This document shows, in pieces, positions 8,094 through 15,821 of a stretch of DNA of 64,000 nt. This stretch comes from Aurantimonas sp. HBX-1 (GTDB lineage Bacteria; Pseudomonadota; Alphaproteobacteria; Rhizobiales; Rhizobiaceae), in contig NZ_CP090066.1 in the NCBI RefSeq assembly GCF_021391535.1, forward strand, positions 1,253,501 through 1,317,500, read 5' to 3'. The position numbers and the translations under genes were made by a program. Positions within the stretch are counted from its first letter, which is position 1. Every line of letters begins with the position of its first letter. The notes beneath the pieces were generated by a model. That model was given only the letters and a program-made list of their open reading frames with translations. It was not told the origin of the DNA and ran no database searches.

Positions 8094-9839
8094 TCAGCTA
8101 TCCCACTGATCCGGATTGGTCTTGTAGTCGTCGGCGGTGCGCGTCTTCGGCCGCTGGGGCCCGGCATAGGGGTCGATCCCCTCGTTGAGCACCGCCTCGA
8201 CGCGGCAGTCCTCGCACATGCGGATGGCATCCAGCCGCCGGGCGTTCTCGCCGGAGAACATCCAGTGCGAGCCTTCCAGCTTGGCGATGACCCGCTCGAT
8301 CGTGCTCCTGGTGCCGAAGGGCTTCGCGCAGCTGATGCAGCAGAACGGCTCTTCCTCCTTCAGCGTCCTGCGCGGCGATGCCCAGGCAGCGAAGTCGAGC
8401 TGCGGCCGCAGGGTGATCACGTCCTCGGGGCAGGTCGCCTCGCAGAGGCCGCACTGGACGCAGGCGCTTTCCAGGAAACGCAGCATCGGCCGGTCCTCGC
8501 CCGCCGACAGCGCGCCGGTCGGGCAGGCGGTGACGCAGGAATGGCAGAGCGTGCAGCCATCGACCTCAACGTCGACGGCGCCGAAGGGCGCGCCCTCGGG
8601 CAAGGCCACGACCGGCACCGGCGTCGGTGCGACCTGGTGCAGCATCCCGAGGCTGAGCTCCAGCAGGCCACGCTTGTTGCCGACCGGCTTGAAGGTCGCC
8701 GGGTCCGGGCTCGGCGTGCCGAGCGGCAGCAGCGCAAGCCCGGCGAGGACGTCGCCCGGCGCGTCGGCATGCACGATGCTGCAGGCACCTTCGCCATAGC
8801 CCAGCGCCTTCGCCGCGTCGGCGGCGAGGGCGACCGTCGCCGCGAGAGTCACGATGCCGTTGCGCGGTTCCCGGCGGGCCAGGATCCGTACCGCGGCGGC
8901 GCCGTAGGCGAGCGCGGCGGCAAGGCTCTCGAGGCCGATCTGCTTGATCTCGTTGACCGGGAAAGGCAGGACGTTGGCGGGCAGATCGGCGCCAACCGCC
9001 TCGATCAGCGGGGCGCCGACATAGCCGTCGTGGAAGAGCACGACCGCGTCCCGGCCGCCCGCGGCGCGATATTCGAGCAGCAGCGTGCGCAGGCGGTCGA
9101 GCTGAACGTCGACGGTCGGCAGCGTGTAGGTGGCAGCGCCAGTCGGGCAGACGGCGGCGCAATTGCCGCAGCCGGCGCAGACGGCGGCGTCGATCGCCAC
9201 ATGGTCGCCCGCCGGCGTGATCGCCTCCATGGCGCAGGCGTCGAGGCAGCGCGTGCAGCCGGTGATGCCGGAGCGCGAATGGGCGCAGAGTTCCTTGCGG
9301 TAGGCGACGTAGACCGGCTTGTCGAAGTCGCCGACGAGTTCGGCCGCTTCGGCGACCCGCGCCGACAGCGCCTCGGGGTCGGCGGGATCGGCCTTCAGGT
9401 AGCCGTCGCGCGCCTCGTGCGCGGGAAACAGCGGCGCCTCGCCGGAAAGGTCGAGGATCAGGTCGCAGCGCGAGACCGCCCCATCGCGGGGCGCACCGAA
9501 GGCGACGCCTCCATCGGCTGCGGGCCGCGGTGGCGCGAACCCGTCGACTGTCGCCTCGTAGGCGCCGAAATGACCCGTCGCCGATACGATGCGGCCGCGG
9601 GCCACCGGAAAGGGCAGCGGTGCCGGGATCGTGATGTTTGCCGTATCCGTCAGCAGCACGGTCACGTCGAGGGTTTCGGCCAGGCGCTGGCCCGCCTCGA
9701 TCGCGGTCATGTCGCGCCCGTAGACCAGCACGACGCCGTCGCTGTGCAAAGCGAGGAGCGGCGGTTCTGGAAGGGTCAGGGCGGAAAGGGCCGAACGGGC
9801 TATGTCTCGCGGAATGACGTCCGCTTCGGTAAAGGTCAC
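8094..9839 (-). CDS. Polyferredoxin-like 4Fe-4S protein of formate dehydrogenase cluster
   Basis: 581 aa, cytoplasmic, with no signal peptide. Four ferredoxin-type Cys groups are visible in two pairs: CTRCLDACAM and CAGCGNCAAVCP (near residues 190-225), then CTLCHSCVTACP and CVQCGLCEATCP (near 430-475). Extra Cys pairs (CCISC, CEDC) follow near the C-terminus. The layout suggests multi-cluster electron transfer. Homologs are found beside fdh accessory genes in rhizobia. Its partner is not known; it may supply electrons for cofactor or enzyme maturation (inference). It is divergent from the ligase-like gene at 9928. Confidence 0.85.
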   Translation of the reverse strand: MTFTEADVIPRDIARSALSALTLPEPPLLALHSDGVVLVYGRDMTAIEAGQRLAETLDVTVLLTDTANITIPAPLPFPVARGRIVSATGHFGAYEATVDGFAPPRPAADGGVAFGAPRDGAVSRCDLILDLSGEAPLFPAHEARDGYLKADPADPEALSARVAEAAELVGDFDKPVYVAYRKELCAHSRSGITGCTRCLDACAMEAITPAGDHVAIDAAVCAGCGNCAAVCPTGAATYTLPTVDVQLDRLRTLLLEYRAAGGRDAVVLFHDGYVGAPLIEAVGADLPANVLPFPVNEIKQIGLESLAAALAYGAAAVRILARREPRNGIVTLAATVALAADAAKALGYGEGACSIVHADAPGDVLAGLALLPLGTPSPDPATFKPVGNKRGLLELSLGMLHQVAPTPVPVVALPEGAPFGAVDVEVDGCTLCHSCVTACPTGALSAGEDRPMLRFLESACVQCGLCEATCPEDVITLRPQLDFAAWASPRRTLKEEEPFCCISCAKPFGTRSTIERVIAKLEGSHWMFSGENARRLDAIRMCEDCRVEAVLNEGIDPYAGPQRPKTRTADDYKTNPDQWDS

Positions 9840-9927
9840 GGTTCGGAGAGTCTCCTTGGCGCGAGCATCATGCGCAATGGCGCCTAATCTAGAACGATTA
9901 TAATCTGGCGCAAGTCGATAATTTCAT

Positions 9928-10620
9928 ATGGATTTCATGTCCCTATCCCGCGATGCCGCGCTCAGCCTGCCGCCGCCCTTCCAACTGGTGACGCTTCGCG
10001 AAGCGGGCGACGCCTTCGGCCACGCCCAGTCCATCGCCGCCACAAAGGGCGCGGCGACGCTGGTCTGGGCACGGCGCTTCCACATGGCCGAATTCGCCCT
10101 GGTGCTGGAGCCCGAGGAGCCGCTGGCCGCGGCGCGGCGCGTCGTCTACGCGGCGGGCAACGCGCTTGCCGACGCCCTCGCGATCCATGCGCCGCCGCAG
10201 CAGCCGATCGGCTTCGACTGGCCCGGCGGGCTGCGCGTCGACGGAGCGCTGGTCGGCGGGCTGCGTCTGGCGTGGCCGGCGGACGCCGGCGAGGATGCGG
10301 CGCCGGACTGGCTGGTGCTCGGCTGCAGCGTGCGGATGATCGTGATGCGTGCCGGTGAGCCGGGCTTCCGCCCGCTTCTGGGCGGGCTCGACGAGCAGGG
10401 TTTCGAGGAACTCAGCCCCGCGGCCCTGATCGAGGGTTTCTCGCGGCATTTCCTGCGGGAGATGAACGAGTGGAACGCGGAAGGCTTCGACGCCGTGCGT
10501 AAACGCTGGCTGCAGCGCGCAGAGGGCGCGGGCGCGGCCCTGGCCGACGACCGGCTGCTGGCCGAGGCGCTGCGCGTGCCGGCATGGCTCGATCCGGCGA
10601 CGGGGGAACCATGGCTTTGA
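9928..10620 (+). CDS. Biotin/lipoate A/B protein-ligase family protein
   Basis: 230 aa. It resembles the biotin/lipoate ligase fold family linked to formate dehydrogenase loci in alphaproteobacteria. Visible segments are SIAATKGAATLVWARRF, the ligase-like core ADALAIHAPPQQPIGFDWPGG, and a C-terminal GFSRHFLREMNEWNAEGF. The usual lipoate-ligase catalytic Lys is not obvious, so the ligase label describes the fold rather than proven activity. It begins a four-gene + strand run: its stop overlaps the next gene by 10 bp. Confidence 0.78.
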   Translation: MDFMSLSRDAALSLPPPFQLVTLREAGDAFGHAQSIAATKGAATLVWARRFHMAEFALVLEPEEPLAAARRVVYAAGNALADALAIHAPPQQPIGFDWPGGLRVDGALVGGLRLAWPADAGEDAAPDWLVLGCSVRMIVMRAGEPGFRPLLGGLDEQGFEELSPAALIEGFSRHFLREMNEWNAEGFDAVRKRWLQRAEGAGAALADDRLLAEALRVPAWLDPATGEPWL

Positions 10621-11147
10621 AACTGCCCCGCACCATCCGCCTCGATCCGTCGGACACGTTCGTCTTCGCCCGCGCCGCCGAGCCCGGCGAATGGGCGGTG
10701 TCGGGCTCGTTCTGCTTCTTCAACGATGACATCGCGGCGCTGGGCGGCCAGGAACGCCAGGCCTTCCGCGCCGGCTTCCTCGGCATCGCGAGCTTTGCCT
10801 GGTCGACGCTCGTGGTGGTGACGGAAGCGACCGAGGCGGACCGCGAGGCGGCGCTGGCCGGCCTCGCGGCGCAGCTCGTCGCCCGTCTTGGCGCGCCGGA
10901 CATAGACACCGCCCGGGCGGCAGCGGCCGAGGAGATCGCCTTCGCCGCCTCGCTCTGCGACCACCCGGTCAACACGATCCTCGCGGTGCAGCGGTCGCTC
11001 GAGGACGGGGGCATCCGCGAGCGCTTCCGTACGCTGCACAAGCGCGAGGGTCTCGTCGAGCACAGCCGCGCCTTCGACATCGTGGTGGACGAGGCCGACT
11101 ACGACGAGCATGTCGACCTTCACGCACTCCGGCAGGACAAGGCATGA
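10611..11147 (+). CDS. Conserved formate dehydrogenase-cluster protein (DUF6505-like)
   Basis: 178 aa, soluble. The start ATG at 10611 follows CGGGGGAACC and overlaps the end of the ligase-like gene. The protein begins MALKLPRTIRLDPSD and contains GSFCFFN and AGFLGIASFAWSTLVVV. I recognise it as the small protein placed between the ligase-like and the DUF6352-like genes in rhizobial fdh clusters. The DUF number is given from memory. Function unknown. Overlapping genes on both sides imply co-translation. Confidence 0.75.
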   Translation: MALKLPRTIRLDPSDTFVFARAAEPGEWAVSGSFCFFNDDIAALGGQERQAFRAGFLGIASFAWSTLVVVTEATEADREAALAGLAAQLVARLGAPDIDTARAAAAEEIAFAASLCDHPVNTILAVQRSLEDGGIRERFRTLHKREGLVEHSRAFDIVVDEADYDEHVDLHALRQDKA

Positions 11148-12157
11148 GCGATTTCTGGGTTTCGTCGGGTCATCATCTGCTCGACCGTAACGAGGACGGC
11201 TGGCTGGTGCCGACGGACGCGTTCCTGAAGGCGTATTTCGCCCGGCCAGAACTGATGCCGCCGGAAGAGGCCTGCGACGCCGAGCGGGCACTGCATGCGG
11301 CGCTGCTCGCCGATCCGAGACGGCCGGTGACGGCGGAGGAGATCGCGGGGCTGGCGGATGAGGACGCACGCGAGAACTGGCAGGTGATGCTGGCCTTCCG
11401 GGACAGGCTGCTGGCGCATCCGACGCTGGAGGCGGCCTATCTCGACCTGGTGCGGGGCGGGATGAGCGGCACGCCGCCGCTGTTCGTCAACCAGCTGACC
11501 CAGGTGATCCTGCGCAACGCGCTGGAGGGATGCGACGATCCGTTCGTGCTGCGCTCGGCGGAGCTGTTCTTCCGGCCGCAGCGCAGCAGCGTCCACGAGG
11601 GGGCGCTGCTGCTCGCCGATGCCGAGGTGGTGGAGCTGCAGGAGGAGAGCCGCCGCAACACCGCGCCGCTGCTGGCGATGTTCAGCGGCCCGGCGGTCAC
11701 CGAGCTGGACGTCCTCGACGCCGAGAACGCCGCATCCTACGGGCACCGCAACGAGGCGTTCGACCTGGTGCTGAGCTTCGGCGGCGGGCTCGCCTCGCGC
11801 GCCGGACTGGCGAAGGCGATCGAGATCTGGGTGCGCCACCTTCTCGGCGTCGCCGTCAGCGTCGAGCCGGCGGCGCAGGCGGAGGAGGCCGACTGGGCCT
11901 GGTTCGTCGGGCTCGACGTCGATTCGATGCGCGTCGGCAATCAGCTCTGGCGCGGCGAGGCGACACGCGACGCCGACCTCGAACGCATCATCGGCCTCTT
12001 CGCGCTGCGCTTCGAGGATCCGGCCGAAGCGTTTCCCTCGATCGGCGACCGCCCGGTCTGGCTGTTCCTGTCGACGACGCCGGACGGCATGGTGCGGATG
12101 AAGCCGCAGAACCTGGTCGCCGGCCTGCCGCTGCGCGGTCCGGCGGAGGCCAGCTGA
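11144..12157 (+). CDS. Conserved formate dehydrogenase-cluster protein (DUF6352-like)
   Basis: 337 aa. It begins MSDFWVSSGHHLLDRNEDGWL and includes GTPPLFVNQLTQVILRN and SFGGGLASRAGLAKAIEIW. There is no signal peptide, membrane helix or metal motif. It overlaps its neighbours by 4 bp (ATGA) at the start and 1 bp at the stop, so it is part of a tightly coupled operon. The family is nearly confined to periplasmic formate dehydrogenase loci of alpha- and betaproteobacteria. The molecular role is undescribed; enzyme maturation is the natural guess. Confidence 0.75.
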   Translation: MSDFWVSSGHHLLDRNEDGWLVPTDAFLKAYFARPELMPPEEACDAERALHAALLADPRRPVTAEEIAGLADEDARENWQVMLAFRDRLLAHPTLEAAYLDLVRGGMSGTPPLFVNQLTQVILRNALEGCDDPFVLRSAELFFRPQRSSVHEGALLLADAEVVELQEESRRNTAPLLAMFSGPAVTELDVLDAENAASYGHRNEAFDLVLSFGGGLASRAGLAKAIEIWVRHLLGVAVSVEPAAQAEEADWAWFVGLDVDSMRVGNQLWRGEATRDADLERIIGLFALRFEDPAEAFPSIGDRPVWLFLSTTPDGMVRMKPQNLVAGLPLRGPAEAS

Positions 12158-12609
12158 TGATCGATCGTCCGGCCTTCCGCGTGGGCGTCGTCGTCGAGCG
12201 GCGGCCGTCCTCCAGCCCCTGGGCCGAGCATGCCTGGCGCATCGCCGCGATCGTGCCGGAGGCGCCCGGCACGCCGGACGGCCAGGTCCTCGGGAGCGAC
12301 GGCGACGCGACGCTGATCTATGCCGGCTCGACCGAGGTCGAGTTCCACCGCGTCGAGACGGCGAACTACCGCGACAATCTCGCCACCGGCCAGGCCGGGC
12401 TGTGGGTGACGCTGGCGCTTCTGTCGGAGGAGCCGGGGATCCGGCTGATCGCGGTCACCGCGGATCCGGCGGAGGGCGAATCGATGACGGAAATCGGCGA
12501 CCTGCTGGTCGAGGTCGCGCCGATGCCGCCGGAGATGGCCGAGCGGCTCGCCGAATTCGTGCGGGTCCACCATGTCGAGCGGAAATTCATCAAGCGCCGG
12601 CGCGACTGA
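12157..12609 (+). CDS. DUF3305 protein of formate dehydrogenase cluster
   Basis: 150 aa. The conserved opening FRVGVVVERRPSSSPWAEHAWR is followed by VEFHRVETANYRDNLA and a C-terminal basic end (HVERKFIKRRRD). The start ATG at 12157 shares its A with the TGA of the gene before. It is the usual partner of DUF3306 and probably belongs to the same maturation set. Function unknown. A strong hairpin lies just after the stop. Confidence 0.82.
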   Translation: MIDRPAFRVGVVVERRPSSSPWAEHAWRIAAIVPEAPGTPDGQVLGSDGDATLIYAGSTEVEFHRVETANYRDNLATGQAGLWVTLALLSEEPGIRLIAVTADPAEGESMTEIGDLLVEVAPMPPEMAERLAEFVRVHHVERKFIKRRRD

Positions 12610-12617
12610 CGACCGCC

Positions 12618-12640
12618 GCGCCGCCTGCAAAAGGCGGCGC
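12618..12640. terminator. Bidirectional hairpin between convergent genes
   Basis: A perfect 9-bp stem (GCGCCGCCT and AGGCGGCGC) with a 5-nt loop lies in the 42-bp gap between the DUF3305 gene and tusA. Its position between two stops suggests termination for both sides. There is no long T-run. Confidence 0.6.
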
Positions 12641-12651
12641 CGTCACCGGCG

Positions 12652-12888
12652 TCAGGCGGGCGTGGCCAGCTTCTCGATCACGAACACGCTGCGCTCGCCG
12701 TCCCGGTCGGTGCGCTCCAGCCGGTCGCCCATCTCGTTGACGAGATGCGGAATGTCGAGGAGCGCCAGCGGATCGGTGCAGCGCACCTCCAGCCGGTCGC
12801 CCGGCGCGATGCCGCCCAGCGCCTTGCGGGTCTTGAGCGCCGGCAGCGGGCATTTGAGGCCCGACAGGTCGAGGATGGTGGTGGTCAT
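12652..12888 (-). CDS. TusA-family sulfurtransferase
   Basis: 78 aa. It has the family signature LKCPLPALK with the persulfide-carrying Cys13 in a CPxP context, and the two-layer TusA fold pattern. TusA-type proteins hand sulfur to acceptors. In this locus the likely use is the sulfur relay to FdhD and the formate dehydrogenase cofactor (inference from context). It follows moeA on the minus strand, 64 bp downstream. Confidence 0.87.
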   Translation of the reverse strand: MTTTILDLSGLKCPLPALKTRKALGGIAPGDRLEVRCTDPLALLDIPHLVNEMGDRLERTDRDGERSVFVIEKLATPA

Positions 12889-12952
12889 GCGCTGGCGACG
12901 ATGGCCGGGCGGCGGGGCGCCGTCAACTGAACTTCATCCTTCATCGCGCGGC

Positions 12953-14209
12953 TCACAGCAGGCTCGAATAGGGCAGGAACTCCACGGTGTCGCCGGGCGT
13001 GACGCCGACGCTGTCCTCGCGCAGTTCGACAAGCCCGTCGGTCTCGACCAGCGAGGAGAGGAGGCCGGCGCCCTCGCGCGGGAACTTCACCGCCTCGACG
13101 CTGCCGTCTTCCGCCCGGCGGATGGTGACCCGGACATATTCGCGCCGGCCGGCCTTCTTGCGGTAGGCGAACGCCGCGCGCAACGGCGTCGCCACCAGCG
13201 CCGGCGCCCGTGCCCCGGCGAGCGCGAGGATCGCCGGGCGGGCGATGCGCGCGAAGGTGACGAAGCCGGCGACGGGGTTGCCGGGCAGACCGATGAAGGC
13301 GGTGCCGTCGATCACGCCCATCGCCACGGGGCGGCCCGGCTTTATCGCGACGCGCCAGAAAACCAGCGTGCCGACGCTCTCGACGCTGGCTTTCACGTGG
13401 TCCGCCTCGCCGGTGGAGACGCCGCCGGAGGTGAGGATCAGGTCGTGCCCGGCGGCGGCCTCGCGCAGCACTTCGGCGATGCGCGCCTGGTCGTCGGCGA
13501 GGATGCCGAGATCGGTGACGGTGCAGCCGAGGCGCCGCAGCATGGCGCCGAGCATGAAGCGGTTGGAATCGAAGAGCTGCGCCGGCCCGCGCGGCGCGCC
13601 CGGCGCGACGATCTCGTTGCCGGTGGAGAATACCGCGACGCGCACCCTTCGGCGCACGACGATCCCGGTGAGGCCGAGCGCCGCAGCGAGCGCCACGTCC
13701 TGCGGCCGCAGGATCCGGCCCACCGGCAGGACGACGCTACCGGTGGCGACGTCCTCGCCCGCCGGGCGGACATTGGCGCCGCGCTTCAGGCCCGCGGGGA
13801 AGACGACGCGTCCGTCATCGGCGACCCGCACGTCCTCCTGCATGAAGACGGTGTCGGCGCCTTCAGGCATCGGCGCGCCGGTGAAGATCCGCACGGTTTC
13901 GCCCGCACCCAGCGTCCGGGCCGACGCCATGCCGGCCTGCAGGCGTTCGGCGATCCGGTAGGTGGCCTCGCCCTCGGCCGGGAGGTCGGCGCCGGCCAGC
14001 GCGTAGCCGTCGACCGCCGAGTTCGTGAAGGGCGGCAGCGGGAACGGCGCGGCGAGGTCCTCCGCCAGCACCCGCCCGTCGGCCGAATCCAGCGCCACCG
14101 TCTCGCAGCCCTCCACGGCCGGCAGGCGGGCGGCGATCAGCGCGACGGTGTCGTCGACGGTTTGCATGGGCCCGCCAAAGGCGAAGCAGTCGTCGGAAAG
14201 TTGCGCCAT
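12953..14209 (-). CDS. moeA: Molybdopterin molybdenumtransferase MoeA
   Basis: 418 aa. MoeA inserts Mo (or W) into adenylylated molybdopterin. Domains are in the usual order: an N-terminal part with PPFTNSAVDGYAL, the MoCF core with VFSTGNEIV and LTSGGVSTGEADH, then GLPGNPVAGFVTF and the C-terminal domain IV. The ATG at 14209 has a GAAGGAG site. It is divergent from fdhD with a 90-bp shared promoter region. It is the most canonical of three MoeA-type proteins in this window. Confidence 0.93.
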   Translation of the reverse strand: MAQLSDDCFAFGGPMQTVDDTVALIAARLPAVEGCETVALDSADGRVLAEDLAAPFPLPPFTNSAVDGYALAGADLPAEGEATYRIAERLQAGMASARTLGAGETVRIFTGAPMPEGADTVFMQEDVRVADDGRVVFPAGLKRGANVRPAGEDVATGSVVLPVGRILRPQDVALAAALGLTGIVVRRRVRVAVFSTGNEIVAPGAPRGPAQLFDSNRFMLGAMLRRLGCTVTDLGILADDQARIAEVLREAAAGHDLILTSGGVSTGEADHVKASVESVGTLVFWRVAIKPGRPVAMGVIDGTAFIGLPGNPVAGFVTFARIARPAILALAGARAPALVATPLRAAFAYRKKAGRREYVRVTIRRAEDGSVEAVKFPREGAGLLSSLVETDGLVELREDSVGVTPGDTVEFLPYSSLL

Positions 14210-14299
14210 GGCTCCTTCGGTCGTCTCTGTGGGCGGGCACGGCCCCGGATGCGCCCCCTGCCGATTGCGGGACGGCCGGGCGGCAACTAGGTAAGAGCC

Positions 14300-15184
14300 A
14301 TGCAGCACACAACGATCCGACCCGATGCGCCCCTCGTCCTGCCGGACCCGGACAACCCGCTTCTGACGCAAGCCGTGACGGGTGTCGACCATAATGGCGT
14401 TGCCGTCGACATCCGGGTGCCGGTGGAGCGGACGCTGACGCTCTACCTCAACGCCCAGGAGATCGTCACGATGATGACGATCAACGACCATCCGGAATAT
14501 CTGGCGCTCGGCTACCTGCTCAACCAGAACATGCTCAAGCCGGCGGACGTCGTCACCGGCGTCGAGTACGACGAGGACCTGCAGGTCGTCGTGGTGCGGA
14601 CCGAGGCGGGGACGAACTACGAGCAGAAGCTGCGCAAGCGCACGCTCACCTCCGGCTGCGCGCAGGGGACGGCCTTCGGCGACCTGCTGGAGTCGATGGA
14701 GGGCGTGGTGCTGCCGCAGGCGGAACTCCGAACCTCCTGGCTCTACCATCTGACCCGGACGATCAACACGACGCCGTCGATCTATCTCGCCGCCGGCTCG
14801 ATCCATGGCTGCGTGCTGTGCCGCGGCGACCAGCCGCTCTGCTACATGGAGGACGTCGGCCGCCACAACGCCGTCGACAAGATCGCCGGCTGGATGTTCC
14901 GCAACGACGTCGATCCGTCCGACAAGATCATGTACACGACCGGCCGGCTGACCTCGGAGATGGTCATCAAGACGGTGCGGATGGGCATTCCCGTCCTCGT
15001 CTCGCGCTCCGGCTTCACCGCCTGGGGCGTGGAACTGGCGCTGAAGGCGGGGCTGACGCTGGTCGGACGGGCCCGCGGCAAGCGCTTCGTCGCCGTCGCC
15101 GGCCAGGAGCGCATCGTCTTCGATCTCGACATCGAGGCGACGCCCGAGGCGCCGCTCGCCGACCGCAAGGGCTACCGGCCATGA
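14300..15184 (+). CDS. fdhD: Formate dehydrogenase sulfurtransferase FdhD
   Basis: 294 aa. FdhD moves sulfur from IscS to the Mo-bisMGD cofactor, which formate dehydrogenase needs for activity. The C-x-x-C loop is present (HGCVLCRGD near residue 172), as are the family motifs RTLTSGCAQGTA, YMEDVGRHNAVDKI, YTTGRLTSEMV and VSRSGFTAWGVELA. Its stop overlaps mobA by 4 bp. Confidence 0.95.
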   Translation: MQHTTIRPDAPLVLPDPDNPLLTQAVTGVDHNGVAVDIRVPVERTLTLYLNAQEIVTMMTINDHPEYLALGYLLNQNMLKPADVVTGVEYDEDLQVVVVRTEAGTNYEQKLRKRTLTSGCAQGTAFGDLLESMEGVVLPQAELRTSWLYHLTRTINTTPSIYLAAGSIHGCVLCRGDQPLCYMEDVGRHNAVDKIAGWMFRNDVDPSDKIMYTTGRLTSEMVIKTVRMGIPVLVSRSGFTAWGVELALKAGLTLVGRARGKRFVAVAGQERIVFDLDIEATPEAPLADRKGYRP

Positions 15185-15819
15185 CCGGGGCTGGCGCCGC
15201 GCACCCGGCGACGCTCGGAGTCATCCTCGCCGGCGGGCTGGCGCGCCGGATGGGCGGCGGCGACAAGCCGATGCGGACGGTCGCCGGACGACCGATCCTC
15301 GACCACGTCGTCGAACGCATCGCCCCGCAATGCGACGGGCTGGTGCTCAACGCCAATGGCGACCCGGCCAGATTCGCCGCCTGGGGCCTGCCGGTCGTCG
15401 CCGACACCGTGGAGGACTATCCCGGCCCGCTGGCCGGCATCCTCGCGGCGCTGGAATGGGCGGCCGAGCATCGGCCGGACATCGAATGGGTGGCGAGCGC
15501 GCCGGGGGACTGCCCGTTCCTGCCGCGCGACCTCGTTGCGCGTCTGCACGAAGCGCGCGACGCCGCCGGCGTGCCGCTAGCCGTAGCGACGTCCGGCGAG
15601 CAGGCGCATCCGGTGGTCGGGCTGTGGCCGGTCGGGCTGCGGCATGACCTGCGCCAGGCGCTGGTCGAGGAGGGCCTGCGCCGCGTCGACCGCTGGACGG
15701 CGCGGCACGGCGTTGCCGCCGTCGCCTGGCCGGCGCTGCCGGTCGATCCGTTCTTCAACGCCAACACGGTCGAGGATCTCGCCGAGGCGGAGCGGCTGGC
15801 GGCAAGCCTGCCGGCCTGA
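15181..15819 (+). CDS. mobA: Molybdenum cofactor guanylyltransferase MobA
   Basis: 212 aa. It attaches GMP to molybdopterin to make MGD, the cofactor form used by the DMSO-reductase family to which FdoG belongs. Seen: the nucleotide-binding LAGGLARRMGGGDKPM, the SAPGDCPFLPRDL metal-binding region, and the C-terminal PFFNANTVEDL. It starts within the FdhD stop (ATGA), so the two are coupled. Confidence 0.93.
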   Translation: MTGAGAAHPATLGVILAGGLARRMGGGDKPMRTVAGRPILDHVVERIAPQCDGLVLNANGDPARFAAWGLPVVADTVEDYPGPLAGILAALEWAAEHRPDIEWVASAPGDCPFLPRDLVARLHEARDAAGVPLAVATSGEQAHPVVGLWPVGLRHDLRQALVEEGLRRVDRWTARHGVAAVAWPALPVDPFFNANTVEDLAEAERLAASLPA

Positions 15820-15821
15820 GC

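Noticed and set aside
9896..9905. Palindrome GATTATAATC between the polyferredoxin and ligase-like genes
   Set aside because: It lies in a divergent promoter region and could be an operator, but 10 bp of AT-rich symmetry alone does not support a call.
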